This document shows positions 1-13,077 of a DNA stretch of 64,000 nucleotides, one piece after another. The DNA is from Choanephora cucurbitarum. Lineage: Eukaryota > Mucoromycota > Mucoromycetes > Mucorales > Choanephoraceae. A model generated the notes under the pieces. The model searched no databases. It saw nothing but the letters and a program-made list of their open reading frames with translations, and was not told the origin of the DNA. The stretch lies in NCBI GenBank assembly GCA_025331435.1, contig JAIWNI010000036.1, positions 202,149 through 266,148 of the forward strand, read 5' to 3'. Within the stretch, counting starts at the first letter, position 1. Each line of letters begins with the position of its first letter. The position numbers and the translations under genes are program-made.

Positions 1-636
1 TTTTTATTTCGCAAATGGGTGAAAAACAGATAATTTTGCCATGAAAATGTACATATATCTACGCTCAGTCAGTTCGATAATTGTCAGATTGTCTGTACGT
101 GCGCTTATTATTGATGATGAAAGCTAACAATGCTGGTCATAAACAGAGTTAGTACCTGGGAGCAGTTAGACATCAGAACACTCATTTAAGACATATGATT
201 GGCTTTATCCTCTATCATTTTTAATGTCAGTAAAAATGCAATAAACCTGATCCAAGTTACTATTCTAATCCTGTTCACCTCTGAATGAGGTCAGCAAAAG
301 AAAAAAAGGGGCAATATGGATGGGGTCGTCATGTGTCCTATATTTGAGTTCTGATGTTCAAATATACAGCTGGTCATCCTCTTTTTTCTTTTAATAGCCC
401 GCCCTTTAACAATGGGATACCTGCATGACTTGTCTAAAATGGAGATAAGAAAAAAATTAAAACATATACTGTATCTGTCCCAAAACAATCTTTGAATTTC
501 CAGAATACAGTTCAAAAGATTCACAACCGACTGTATTTAGAATTTCCTGCAGCTTTTTAGATTAGCTTTTTCCACTTTCTCTTTTTTTTTCCTCTCTCTC
601 TCTCTCTCTTTTTCTCACTAATATAATACCAACACA
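1..636. other. Intergenic, upstream of the sterol glucosyltransferase
   Basis: AT-rich sequence with no supportable gene; the only open frames are short and low-complexity. A TC-rich pyrimidine tract at about 571-615 directly precedes the start codon at 637. The same kind of tract precedes many genes in this window, so it probably marks the core promoter or leader. Confidence 0.5.
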
Positions 637-3600
637 ATGGATACTACAAACCATAACGTACTGCAGTTTGTCTCAGCAGCAGCTCAAGCAGTAAGTTGTC
701 TTTTCTTTCTCTTTTGACTATATCATACAAACTGTTTATGACTAAAAAGCAAAGTTATTAGTTTGAAACACAAGAAGCAGAAGACATGAAAGGTATTGGC
801 AGCAATATCTTTTTAGTTAGATATTTTTATTCACTATTATTCTTTAGGTTCTGCAAGTGGTAAATGAAAAACATTATAAGACAAAGTAATTTTTGACTCA
901 GCTCTTATGCTAGACCTGCGCCGTTCAGTAGAAGCCTTATCAGCACATAGCAGTACTTGGGATCTTCCAGATGACCAAGATGGCACTCTAGAACACAACA
1001 CTAATATCTTAACTGAACGACCTGACCAAATTCGGCAACTTCTTGCTGAAGCAACAGGTGCAAAGATTGAAGAAGAATTAGCTTCTACTCATATCGCAGT
1101 CTCGCTACAAAATGACCAAAGTATAGAAGATCGATTAAAGGCAGTATTTGATCTTCCCAGAAAAGAGGAACTAAGAGGAGGTGTGTTGTACTTTTCTGCT
1201 AGTATCTATTGATTCCAACTGATCCTTTGATACTGTGATAGAATGGCCATGTTATATAGTTCAATCAGCCATTGTTCCTGGTTTTCTTTATTTGACAGAG
1301 AACCATATATGCTTCTATGCCTCTTTACCAAAGAACCAGGTAAAGCTATATATGACGACAGACTGCATATCTTGGAGTAATCATGCATACTAAACACATG
1401 CATTATAGCTTGCATTTCACAAGTCAGGTTACCTATTACTTAAAAAATCAAACAAGATGAAAAGCAACTATGAGCGATTTTATTTTGATATTTGTGATGA
1501 TGTCTTATCGTGGTATGAGAACTCATCTGATTCCTATTCTCCACTTGGTAAAATTGACTTGGGAAGCGCTATTTCTATACGACATTCAACCAAAAGAAAG
1601 TATGGATTAAGGATCAAGACTATGGACAAGACGTGGCATTTACAAGCTGATACTCAAGCTGGGCTGATTGAATGGTAAGGCATTTTTTTCTCCCTTTATC
1701 TTAAAAAAGAGCACGACTAAACACTATACATGCGTAGGACAAATGCTTTACAGAGAGCCATATTTAAGGCTAAAAATAATGGCAGCTGTCTTAAGATCAC
1801 ATTACCGTTTAAAAATATCTTGGATATCGAGCAAACAGAGGCATTTGAATTTCAGAAATTCCTTGAAGTCAGAGCTGTCGGCATCGATGACAGTTTTGTG
1901 ATGGATGAAGTAAACAAGAGAGAGAGAGAGAGAGAGACAAGTGAAAGTTGCATAAGCTGATATTGTCTTTAGTATTATTTTGCTTATTTCACTGATATTG
2001 AGCACACCTTCAGATGTCTAAGAAATGCTTGGGAAAACGCTCATGGTCAGGATAATGTATTCTCTCGGCAAAGAACTTTATCCGTTACATCAATTGAAGA
2101 GAAAACTAGCGAATCAAACGACAATTCACCTTCACTTTCTATATCAGATCTGTACGATGCCGATGCACAGCCTATCACAATACCTGCTGCACTAAAGAAA
2201 ACGCCATCTTCAACTTCACTTGATACAAATAGCAAAAAATCCAACTCTGTTATAGCAAACGCACTAGCTGTACCAGGGGCACTAAAAGACTTTATCTATC
2301 CATCTTCGACTTCCATCAAATCCACAATGAGACCAGCTTTGGTAGATAAGGAGTCTAGTTCTGAGGATGAAGATGCTACCAGCTGGTTAGATGGTAAGCG
2401 TAAGTCGGGTATGAAATTAGTGTATGGTTTGTTAGGTGTAAATGCTATGGTTGGCAATCCTACCACGGGCCCTGAATACGAAGATGAGGAGGATGAGGAC
2501 GATGAAGAAGATGACAACGAAGATGCTTCAGCTCGCGCTTTCAAAGAAGGCCCGCGTACAGATGAGGCTGAAGTGTTGGATGATCGTACCTTGACTAATT
2601 TCAAGAAATACTTTGTCTTTCCATCATCTGAAAAACTGTTAGCAGGTAAAAGAAATCAAAAGCAAACGATAGATAAAGCTCAAGCATTTGTGTTTAGTCT
2701 ACCGTTGTTCTCTTATGAAGACACTACCATGTTATGGCAAGCTCTATATCTCTACCAATCATATCTCTTTCAACTCTAAAGGTTTTGCTACTAGAGCTAA
2801 GGTAATATAGATTTATGAGACGCTATTATGTATGTATATATAAAAAATAGGCCAATGTTTGTTTTTGGATAGATGATCATACCTTTCAAGGATGTTATCC
2901 GAGTACAAAAACTAAGAAGTCGAGGATATCTCTTTCATTCGTTGAGTATTTTAACACAAACTAAGAAAGAAGTTTACCTAGAGTTTTCTTCCCTTACGAG
3001 ACGTAACAGTTGTTTTGCCAACCTATTCCTGCAACACAAAAGAGCTCTTGAACCACATGCCGAGCCTGATATTGACGAACAAAAAATCAAAAACTGGGAA
3101 GCCCGCTTAAGGGAAGACGATCTGAAGGAAAATGTACTTCGTGCCCCTGTTCCAAAAGACGCAACGCTTCCTATCCTTTCTAGATCCTCAAATGAGACAG
3201 TGACGTACAGAAAGCCTGATAAATCATTGCATTTCACATGCATTACTATTGGTACTCGAGGTGACGTGCAACCTTACATTGCGCTATGTAAAGGATTGAT
3301 GAAGGACGGCCATCGTTGCAGAATTACCACACATGACGAATTCAAGGATTGGATAGAAGAACATGATATTGAATTTAGAAGTATTGGAGGTGATCCAAGT
3401 GAACTGATGGTAAGTACATTCCTTCACACTATACATCCTAGTTACTGATGCCTTAAAAAATAAAGAGAATTTGTGTAGAGAACAACTTTTTTAGTGTGAA
3501 CTTTGTAGTGGAAGGTTTAAGGCTGGTAAGAGAAATGAAACAAACAAGTGACGCCTCTTGCTGACAGATCAATTTTTTTTTTAGTTCAAAGTTTGGATTG

Positions 3601-4769
3601 ATGAATTACTCACACTTGCCTGGGATGCAGTTCAAAATACGGATATTATCATTGAAAGCCCTAGCGCTATGATTGGTGTTCATATGGCTGAAGCACTTCA
3701 AGTACCCTATTTCAGATCATTCCCTATGCCAATGACACGAACGCGTTCATTTCCTCATCCGTTTGCTACTCCTAATAATCCTAAAGGGCGATTATACAAT
3801 GACATGACTTATGTTCTTTTTGACCATGCTATTTGGAGAGCGATTGCAGCACGCACAAATTCATTTCGAAAGAATGTATTAGGCATTCCATCTACGAGTT
3901 ATGAGAAGCTAGAGGTATGGAAGATTCCTTATCTCTATTCATTTAGTCCGAGTATCGTACCAAGCCCACTTGATTGGCTTGATTGGATTCACTGTACTGG
4001 CTATTGGTTCCTGGACAATCCTCAGACCGGTTGGACGCCTGATCCTGAACTCAAGTCATTCATTGAAGCACCTGACCCTCGTCCTATAGTTTACATTGGA
4101 TTTGGATCAATCATTGTGTCTGATCCAATCGAAATCACTCGAATCATTGTTGAGTCTGTCTTGTTGTCTAATGTAAGGGCCATCGTCTCTCGTGGATGGT
4201 CTTCTCGCTTGCAGAAAGATCCACAGAACCAGGAAGATGACATGTTGAAGAAACACTCAGGCACCATTTTGAGCGTGCACTCAGTACCTCATGATTGGCT
4301 TTTCCCTAAGATAAGAGCAGTCATTCATCATGGGGGTGCTGGTACGACAGCCGCTGGTTTGAGAGCAGGAAGGCCCACAGTCATTAAGCCTTTCTTTGCT
4401 GATCAGTTTTTCTGGGGTGAGCGTGTACAAGAGATGGGTATTGGTAAATGTATCAAGCGTCTGACTGTAGAGTCGCTATCTGCAGCTTTACGGGTTGTGT
4501 CAACAGATGACAATATGTTGAAGATGGCTAACCGTGTAGGTGAGAAGATTCGAGCTGAATCAGGTGTTGAAACAGCTATACAATGTATCTATCGAGATAT
4601 GGAGCTTGCAAGAGCAAGAACGTTATCATCCATTCAAAGAACATCTTCCAAGCTACCTGATGAAGGACTATCAGCGAGCATTGTGGAAGAGGATCAAGAG
4701 TGGACCATTATAGAAGAAGCAGCTTCTGGTTCTATATCACCAGGTTCCTGGAAGCTTAGAGAAACATAA
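637..4769 (+). CDS. ATG26: Sterol 3-beta-glucosyltransferase (ATG26/UGT51 type)
   Basis: Transfers glucose from UDP-glucose to sterols at membranes; in some fungi the family also acts in pexophagy. The domain order matches the family. A first GRAM domain lies around 1100-1330. A PH domain (about 1425-1880, beginning KSGYLLLKK) follows, then an acidic linker (about 2480-2530). A second GRAM domain spans about 2600-3040. The GT family 28/UGT part runs from the TRGDVQPYIALCKGL motif (about 3255) to the sugar-nucleotide signature HHGGAGTTAAGLRAGRPT (about 4330). About ten introns interrupt it. The second GRAM reads through only if the intron starting at about 2647 is spliced, giving EKLLAVYRCSLMK. 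The start at 637 opens MDTTNHNVLQF and is followed by a GTAAGT donor at 691. A possible 12-nt microexon lies at 848-859. Domain order makes the identification secure; exact exon limits are my reading. Confidence 0.92.
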
Positions 4770-5472
4770 TTTTTTCTTGCATGAATAAAGGAAACAACAA
4801 GAACTTGATTATTTTACAGGCTCCAGAAGAAGCAATCTTTTTGTAATACATTCAACCTATTTATCTATTGATAAGCCTATTTTGGTCTAGATGGTCAATT
4901 GTATTTCTTTGTATGTTTTAACTTTCTGACCCATTTTCGTTACACCAGCTTACTATTTTATTGAGTGCAACACTATACTAAGTTAGAAATGCATTGTAAA
5001 ACTAGAGTATTACGATAGAATGTGCAGGGTTGTCACAGACAAGAATTGACTTGAGGTGAAACAAGATTTGGTGGTCTCAGATTTCTTACCTTTTTTTATA
5101 TAGATCTGGAGTACAAAATGACAAATATTTTCAAACACAGTTATCTGTCATTCTTATGTGGAGTACATTCCATTATGAATGAATAAGAGAAAACTAGTAA
5201 CTATTTCAGTTTCATAAGTTTGAGATATTTCAGCCTTCCTAGCCTTATGCCATTACTTCCCCCCATTCTATACAGTAAGTGATGACTGTCTCCTTTTCTT
5301 TTATCTTGAAGAGACTACTTGATGTTTCAATTCCAAACCGGAGTTTTTGCAGTTAAAAAAAAGATAACATAGCGTTCTGTACATAAAAAAAAAAAACTCA
5401 CATCAATTTGCCCACGATCATTCTTTTCTTTTTCTTTCTCTTTTTTTTTAAAAAAAGAAATACATATTTGTC
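4770..5472. other. Intergenic region
   Basis: No gene seen. It holds the 3' end of the glucosyltransferase gene and, at about 5385-5460, A/T and pyrimidine runs (CTTTTCTTTTTCTTTCTC) just before the next start codon. Confidence 0.5.
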
Positions 5473-7210
5473 ATGATTAGAACTCTTTTGCGTACAACCA
5501 AGAACACAAGCTGCATTCAATTAAACCATTGCGCAACTCGATTTGCTTCAACACAAGGTAAAAAGAGGCTTTGTAGATAAACAAGAAATTAACACAGGTA
5601 TGTATCTAGCAAAGAAAGTGTTGACAGTTGAAACTATGCACCCTTTGGTGAGAAATGCTGAATATGCTGTTCGTGGTGCTTTGCCCATCCGTGCTGAAGC
5701 CTTGAGTCAGGTACCATAATACAGAAAAGAGATTTACACGAAAAGAAGGGGAAGGGGTAAAGAATCCATCATCTAACGGATTTCTTTGTTATAGCAATTG
5801 AAAAAGGACCCTTCAAAACTAAACTTTGAAAGAGTCGTATTCTGTAACATTGGTAACCCTCAACAACTGAACCAAAAGCCTATCACTTTCTTTAGACAGG
5901 TAAGAAAAAAAAAAGAATACTAAAAAAATCGAGATGATCTATGGTCATTAAACCTCCGATAGGTTGCCTCTCTCTGTGAAAATCCTGAATTGCTTAAAGC
6001 TGAAAACAGAGAACTTGTATCGAAATTATATCCTGCCGACGCCATTGCTCGTGCTGAGCTTCTTTTAAAGCACATTGGCAGCATTGGTGCTTATTCTCAC
6101 TCTAAGGGTATTGCTCATATCCGTGAAAATGTAGCTAAATTTATCGAACGCCGTGATGGTTATTCTGCCAATCCCGATCATATCTTTTTGACCCAGGGTG
6201 CCTCTGAGGGTGTTCAGAAGGTCATTCAGCTCCTGACTCAAAACAACACATCGGGTGTCATGATTCCTATTCCCCAATATCCTTTATACTCTGCTACACT
6301 TGCTTTAGTAGATGCTGCACCTGTTCCCTATTATCTTAACGAAACTCAAGATTGGGGATTGAATGTTGAGGACCTTAAGAGCTCAGTTGAAAAGGCTCGT
6401 AAGGACGGTGTCGATGTACGCGCCCTTGTTATCATCAATCCCGGTAATCCCACTGGTCAATGTCTTTCAGAAGATAACATTCGTGAAATCATCAAGTTCT
6501 GTCATGAAGAGCGTATCATTTTATTGGCTGATGAAGTCTATCAAACCAACATTTATCAACCTGAACGTCGTCCTTTCCACTCTTTTAAGAAGGTGTTGAT
6601 GTCCATGGGCAGCGAATATTCTAACCAAGAACTCTTTTCCTTCCACTCTACCTCAAAGGGTATGATTGGTGAATGTGGTCGTCGTGGTGGTTACTTTGAA
6701 TGTGTCAATATCGATCCAGAGATCTTGGAACAAGTTTACAAGATTTCTTCTATTTCCTTATGTCCTAATGTGCATGGTCAAATTATGGTCGATTTGATGA
6801 CCAACCCTCCTGTTGAAGGTGATGAATCTTATCCTCAGTACAAAGAAGAAGTAGATGCAATCTTTGAATCTCTTCGTCGTAGAGCAACTAAGCTTGCCAA
6901 ATGTTTCAACAGGTTGGAAGGTGTTACTTGTAACGAAGCTGAAGGTGCTATGTACCTCTTCCCTCGCATTCGCTTACCTACCAAGGCCATTGAGGCTGCC
7001 AATAAGGCTGGTGTAGCTCCTGATGCTTTCTATGCACTAGGCATGTTAGATGCCACTGGTGTCTGTGTTATCCCAGGTTCTGGTTTTGGTCAAGAGGAAG
7101 GTACTTTCCACTTTAGATCTACCTTCCTTCCGGAAGAACATCTCTTTGACAAGTTCTGTGGAAGCTTAGAGAAGTTCCACCAAGACTTTTTGAACAAATA
7201 TAGAGATTGA
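5473..7210 (+). CDS. Alanine aminotransferase, probably mitochondrial
   Basis: A class I PLP-dependent aminotransferase of the alanine transaminase branch, interconverting alanine and 2-oxoglutarate with pyruvate and glutamate. Diagnostic blocks are GNPQQLNQKPITFFRQV, SKGIAHIRENVAKFIERRDG, INPGNPTGQ and LADEVYQ. The PLP-lysine region STSKGMIGECGRRGGY fits the ALT family closely. Exon 1 encodes a short basic, Ser/Thr-rich N-terminus (MIRTLLRTTKNTS...) that looks like a mitochondrial transit peptide, followed by VETMHPLVRNAEYAVRG. Three introns interrupt the first 500 bp; the rest is one long exon to the TGA at 7208-7210. Final length is about 500 residues, normal for the family. Mitochondrial targeting is inferred from the N-terminus only. 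Confidence 0.92.
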
Positions 7211-9363
7211 TTCATTTTTCCCCTTTTTTCCCGTTGTATTTAGAGCACCTCATTATTGTAAATCTTCCCAATAAAAAAAAGTTATTTGTGTTACCGTGGG
7301 GCCCCACTTTTGTGGTATCACAAAGTCAGCCTTATTTTGACCGTGGAAATTTATACCAATGATTGAGTTCAATGAATTTGTGTTTCAAACAAATCTAGAA
7401 TAAATTGACAGCTCTGGTTAACCTATATCAAATGAGACCACTTGTTCCTTTCTCTCTCTTTCACACCAAATTGGCCAAAGAGACGACATAATCTTTCTAG
7501 ACGGTGTATGAAAGCATTTGAGCACTAGTGGGGAACAGAACAAGGAAGCCTGGGTTAGAAGGCGCAACAAATTATGACAACTTTTGTTGTTCTAAAGTTT
7601 CTTGTTAACCAGCTAATAAGTTCATATACAGTATTTTGTGTTTAAAAACATAATGCTTGGTAGAACTAAATCCGTTTCGTAGATTACTCCAATACAAACG
7701 TTTCAGAAGCGAGTATAATTGTTAGGCCATTAATGAATGGGAACCCAACTCGAAGATAACAAGTCATCATTGCACTGTGGGGACGGCAGTTTTTTTGGCG
7801 AGAATTTAGAGAGACAGTTTAAGAAATTGTCATAAGTTTCCCCAGAAGGGTTGAGAAAAACCAATGCAACATTAAGACGAGATTGAACCAACGTGAGACT
7901 ATTTCAAAGCCATTGAGATATATGGGTCAAGACAACTTTTTTTCTTCTTTACTTCATTTTAACTTTATTAGACAATTTCATTTATTCCACACCGATCAGA
8001 CCACAATTTTTTAAGTGTCAAGACTCAATAGGTCATAAATCTTTCAAACTGCCAGAATACGTTCACCAATATTTTTCTGAAAATGACAACTGGGTTTTAA
8101 TTTGAGCCGTAGTGAAGTGCTTTTGTATCTTTAAAGAAAAGAAAAAGGAGGTTGGAAGGTGGGAAAGAGCAATTCATGAATGGCATAAGAACTCATACTA
8201 AAATTAGTTACTGTAGCTAGCTGATAGAATACTGCTTATCAAGAAGATCAAAGCTCAAAAGTTGGCATTTTTTTTTTTTTTGAATAGACGATAAAGAAGC
8301 TTGATCTATTCCTTTACAAACTCACCAAGTATATTCTATCAACAATCCTGACTTTCATTGTCACTAAACTAAACATACATAAGACAGTGAAGTTGGTTAT
8401 AGTTATATTGAGCTTTGACAGTATCATGCCCCACAGGGAGAAAATAGTTTAGTATACTATACTAAGCAAAGTAAGTCGATTTGTATCAGCTTATTGAAAT
8501 ACATTTGATCTGTCTATAGTATCAAGCTTATTCTTGGCTTCTTATTGTTATTAGGTTTTTGATCATGATAAGTTGCTTTGACAATGTTATAGAGAATGTT
8601 TAAAAACCCAAATGAGTAAAAAAAAAAAAGGTCTTGTTTGTATACTTTAGATATGCATATTAAGTTTATCAAAGCTTATTTTAATGAAACAAAACGGAAG
8701 TTAGATGTTTCTTTCTACAGAAGAAGACAATTCCTTCTTAAATCTTTCTTTCTGGTTACCATAGATTTTTTGTTATAAACTATCTTGACTCAATCAGAAG
8801 GTTAAAAAAGAAAGACGCAAGCTTATCTATTCAAACTCTCCCAATAAGTTTTACTCTCTTTTTTCATGGTATGTCTTGAGATAGCCTTATGCTCTTTACA
8901 ACAATTAGGATAGCCATTGTCTTTTAGTTGCTTCTTGATCATATCAAGCTACAGAAATAAGCTTGTGTTGAGAACAAAAAAAAAAGGCATTTTTAAGATT
9001 AACTCAGCATGCTGTCATTTTTTTGTTGAATTGAAACAAATCTCACTTGCCATTGTGTCCTGTCTATGTGCACATGTGTGTGTGCGGGTCTTACTCTTTC
9101 TCTGTGTGTGTGTGTATCTTTTTATTAGATCAAATTTTTAAGGTTCCTTATTAGAAAAAATAAATAAATAAAAGAGCGCGTTTAAGGCCTATCTTTCTCT
9201 CCTTCTTTCTCCTTTTATTTCTTCCATTTCTCTTCTTACTTTTTTTTTCTAATACAAGCTTAGTAACAAAGCTATATCTATCTCTTATCAATACACTATA
9301 AAACCGTGAGTATATTTCTTTACAGATCTCGTTTTTCTTTCTAACATCGTTCTCGTTTAAGTC
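7211..9363. other. Gene-poor intergenic region, 2.15 kb
   Basis: No coding frame here looks real: the open frames are short, AT-rich and low-complexity. A 12-bp palindrome sits near the left end and a GT-rich stretch near 9070-9115. A TC-rich leader with TTTCTTCC-type runs (about 9195-9250) precedes the next gene. I see no tRNA or other RNA gene. Confidence 0.45.
7296..7307. repeat. Perfect 12-bp palindrome
   Basis: GTGGGGCCCCAC is its own reverse complement and stands out as pure G/C in AT-rich DNA, about 85 bp downstream of the aminotransferase stop codon. It could be part of the 3' UTR or a protein-binding site. No function can be assigned from sequence. Confidence 0.5.
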
Positions 9364-11615
9364 ATGACGATCGACGTGTTTGAACCTACACCAGTAGAAG
9401 ACGATGCTCTTCTGGAGATCAGTCGCAAACTATCCAACGTCTCTATCTATAAATTGCCTACTCAAGGTGGTTCAGTAGACAAAGATAGTGTAAGTGAATT
9501 ATAAACGGAGTTTATTCTTCTGTGTGTTTTGTTGAAGAACCGACTGGTTAAATTATGCAATTCTCTTTAGCTGCCTACGATCAAATACTTGCTTCACTCA
9601 ACAGAACCTGATCAAATCAAACAGAGTATTCGACTACTACGTAGATACTTAACTCAAGGTATCTATGGCAGCTACATAATTTTTTTTTTGCCTTGCTTAT
9701 CTTCTATTCCAGGTCATAGTGACGAATCAAGTGTCAACGATATACTATTATTGGACATTTTACCACGAATTAAAGAACTGTTGAATACTAACCTTGGAAA
9801 CTCTATAAAGGTAAGTTTACATTAAGATCCTGGGTTTCATCTCTCTTAATTAAATGAACTGATATAGTTTGAATGTGCTTGGATTGTTACCAATATAGCA
9901 GTAAGTATAAAATTGAAGCCTCTTGTCTTGTACTGATCTAATCTATATCCATTTAAAAAAAAAAGGCTGGTAATACAGAACAGACGAATGCAGTAATTGA
10001 AGCAGGATTTGTAGATGTATTACTTGAATGCATTGCAAGCAAACGATCCCGACTAGATGTAAAGGCTCAAGCTGCTTGGGCTCTTGGCAATGTAGCCGGG
10101 GAAGCTCCTTCCTACCGTGAAGAACTGATGCGCAAGGGTTTCACACATTCGATCGTCACCGTCCTTAACTCGATCTATGACGAGGCTTATGACGAATCAA
10201 CTTACAGCCAATATGATCAAGGAAAAATGCGCTTTGCAGATGAAGAAGATTATTCAAATGTCGAGGCTCTTTTATGGGCCTTATCTAACATGTCTCGTGG
10301 TGGTTTCCGTGTAGCTGAATACTTTCGACATGTAAGTTAAATTGATGTCCAATGCTACACCTTCTTTTGCTTATCTGCTTATATTTATAGTATTTGCCTA
10401 TGTTTGGAGTGTTTTCAAAATACATTGCCTTTGATTATCCTAAACTCGAAATTGAAGTGTGGTAAGTATGAAAACGATAAGCATCTTAATCATTGTTTCT
10501 TGACATTCTATTCGATAGCTGGGGATTGTCTCGTATTCTATACAATATGCATGATGTTGCCGAGTTCCATCGACTCAATCATATCTCAGATGAACTCTGT
10601 GAAAGACTGTCACATTTATTATAGTAAGTTGTTCTTTTAGAGAAAAACTAGCCAGCAAGTTAGACTCATATTAAATAACTAGTCATGGCGTACCTAAAGT
10701 AGTTGTACCAGCCATTCGTACCGTAGTCAACATTACCTCAGGACCCAACAACAGTGTGATTGGATTACTACGCACACCTATCTTAGCCAGTATCACACGT
10801 TTACTTGAGCCTCAAGCACCCAATGAAATCCGTAAAGATGCCTACCTAGTCATTTCTAATTTAGCAGCTGGCAATGAAGAGATGATCAAGCATGTCATTG
10901 ATCATGATGTTGTCATGTCAAATGTTGTTGCTCATATCACTGTTCCTGGACATATCTTTGATGACAGCACAAAGCGATGGACACCTACTATTTCTCATGC
11001 TTATTATTATCGAAATGATGAATGGAAAGTAACAAAAGAAGCACTCTGGATTGTTTTTAATCTGATCTCACTTGGTATTGATAACACTGTATGGTAAAGT
11101 AGAACAAACACAATCTTCTATGAAATAGGCTACTAACCCACCTAATCCTTCCTAGGGATCTATTATCAAAATATCCTAAACTACCGGAATCTTTAGCCAA
11201 AATGTTTAACTTTATTGAACTTCCACTAGACGTATGCGAGAAAGCAATTGAGTGCATGATCAGTCTTGTTCAACGCTCTAACAAATGGATGGATAAACGT
11301 TTTCCTCATGGCAAGAATCCATACGTACGTAGCTTACTGGAGGGTGGTCTGCCAAATGCCCTTCCCTGTGTGCAGAAGGAGCTGGGATCCAAATCAAGCA
11401 CAGTGATGGATCTTTGCCAGAAACTAGAAAAACTGTTGGTTGCCTCTGAAGAAGATGTTGTTCAAACAGCCTCTCTGATAGATGTAGCCAATGCTTTTGG
11501 TTTGCCTACTATCATTGAAATCAAAGCCAAGAGTAATAAGAGAAGAGTGATCCGCGGTCTTGAAGATGGGGATGTTCGGTTGATTGAAAATGCTGTAGGC
11601 AACCTCTGTATTTAA
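9364..11615 (+). CDS. Importin subunit alpha-like armadillo protein lacking a recognisable IBB domain
   Basis: An armadillo-repeat protein of the karyopherin-alpha family, which binds classical nuclear localisation signals. Repeat signatures with the NLS-groove Trp/Asn pattern are visible: WIVTNIAAGN, WALGNVAGE (about 10078), WALSNMSRGG (about 10276), VVNITSG (about 10725) and ISNLAAGNEE (about 10850). At least six introns interrupt it. Exon 1 starts at 9364 with MTIDVFEPTPVEDDALLEI, which is acidic and goes almost directly into the first repeats. Canonical importin-alpha instead begins with an Arg/Lys-rich importin-beta-binding helix, and I cannot find one. The last exon ends with a short conserved-looking tail and TAA at 11613-11615. 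Family membership is firm; whether it works as a standard import adaptor is open. Confidence 0.82.
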
Positions 11616-11818
11616 GAATAACAGCAAACAACTTATTTAATAATAAAAAAGAAGTCAAAACATGATCTGTCCCCCCCCCCCCAAAGAGAGATAAGGATGA
11701 CAAACCCAAAAGAGTGACATGCGGAGAATAAACCTTTGACTCATTTTTTTTGTTGGGTTTTCGGGTAAGTTAGACTAACAGGCCGTCCTTTTTTTTTCTT
11801 TTTCAATCGTTAGTCAGC

Positions 11819-12948
11819 ATGAGCGAAACGATGGCTTCAAGTGTCAATTTGACATCACTAGAGCATATTGAACATAGAAAGCCAAAGCTGATCAATCCAA
11901 CAGGATCGTCATCTTTTGAAAAGATCGTTTCTGCTTGTACAGGTGCTGTTATTACCATGTCATTCAGTAAGTCAAGATCTTTTTTCTTAGCGCCAATCAC
12001 TCATCTTGGTCTATTCTAGTGAATCCCCTTGATGTGGTCAAAACCCGACTTCAGGAATCTTCAAAGATAGGCAACAGTCAGTACAGAGGAACTCTTGTAA
12101 GTGGATGAACCTTCGCTTTCTATCACCAGACAAACCTTAACTCTTGTTTACTAGCATGCATTATCTACTATCTTTCGAAATGAAGGTCTATTGGCACTCT
12201 GGAGAGGATTGGCTCCTGGCTTAGTAATGGCATTACCTTCAACAGCTATTTATTTTGTTGGATATGATCATATTCGAGATTACACTAGACAGTCACGCTT
12301 TGCTAATTCTGCCTTAGATCATTATTCACCTTTATGGGCTGGTGGGTTAGCGAGAAGTAAGTAAAAGAAAGATGATGGAGAGAATGAGACTGACAAGAGA
12401 TTCAATCAGCTTTTGCTGCCTTAGTTGTATCGCCTCTTGAACTATTCCGAACAAGAATGCAGTCTGTAGAAGGTATGCATGGATTTCAAGGTGTTTGGCA
12501 AGGCGTAAATCAAATGGTGAAACGAGAGGGACCACAAGCACTTTGGCGTGGACTGTTACCAACCATGCTAAGAGACGTGCCTTTCTCGGGCATTTATTGG
12601 ATGGGATATGAGGAAGCCAAGCATTATCTTGAACACCATCCAACACAATCATTTTCTCATTTCCAGATCTCGTTTGTGTCAGGTGCGTTTAGTGGTATGT
12701 TGGCTGCCATTCTAACGACTCCTTTTGATGTCATCAAAACTCAACGCCAAGTGAGTTCAGACGCTGAAGAAGCCCGATTTAGACGTATTGTGCGAGACAT
12801 CTTTCAAAAGGATGGAACTGCTGGTTTCTTCCGTGGTGTTGTACCTCGTGTAGTCAAGGTGGCTCCTGCTTGTGCTATTATGATATCCAGTTATGAAGTT
12901 GGCAAACGCTTTTTTGCTGATAATCGCATGTCAAAAGAAAAGCTCTAA
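11819..12948 (+). CDS. Mitochondrial carrier, SLC25A39/SLC25A40/Mtm1-like
   Basis: A member of the mitochondrial carrier family in the inner membrane. The three tandem repeats each carry the family signature PX[DE]XX[KR]: NPLDVVKTRLQ (about 12024), SPLELFRTRMQ (about 12430) and TPFDVIKTQRQ (about 12720). Each is followed by an ALWRGL- or FFRGV-type loop. The sequence around FSGIYWMGYEEAK and the Mtm1-like spacing between repeats 1 and 2 point to the SLC25A39/A40/Mtm1 branch, which is linked to mitochondrial glutathione and manganese homeostasis. Three short introns lie in the first half and the rest is one exon. Its stop is 129 bp from the convergent C1D stop. The branch assignment rests on sequence recall and is less certain than the family. 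Confidence 0.85.
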
Positions 12949-13077
12949 TCTCTTTCCTCCTGCCACTTTCTCATGTATATAGTTCATTCCCTTCTTTTCA
13001 TTACACATATTATAGAACGAAAATAAAATAAAATCTCTCTTTTTTCTGTATAGAGAGGATAATGCTCGCTTTTCTCT

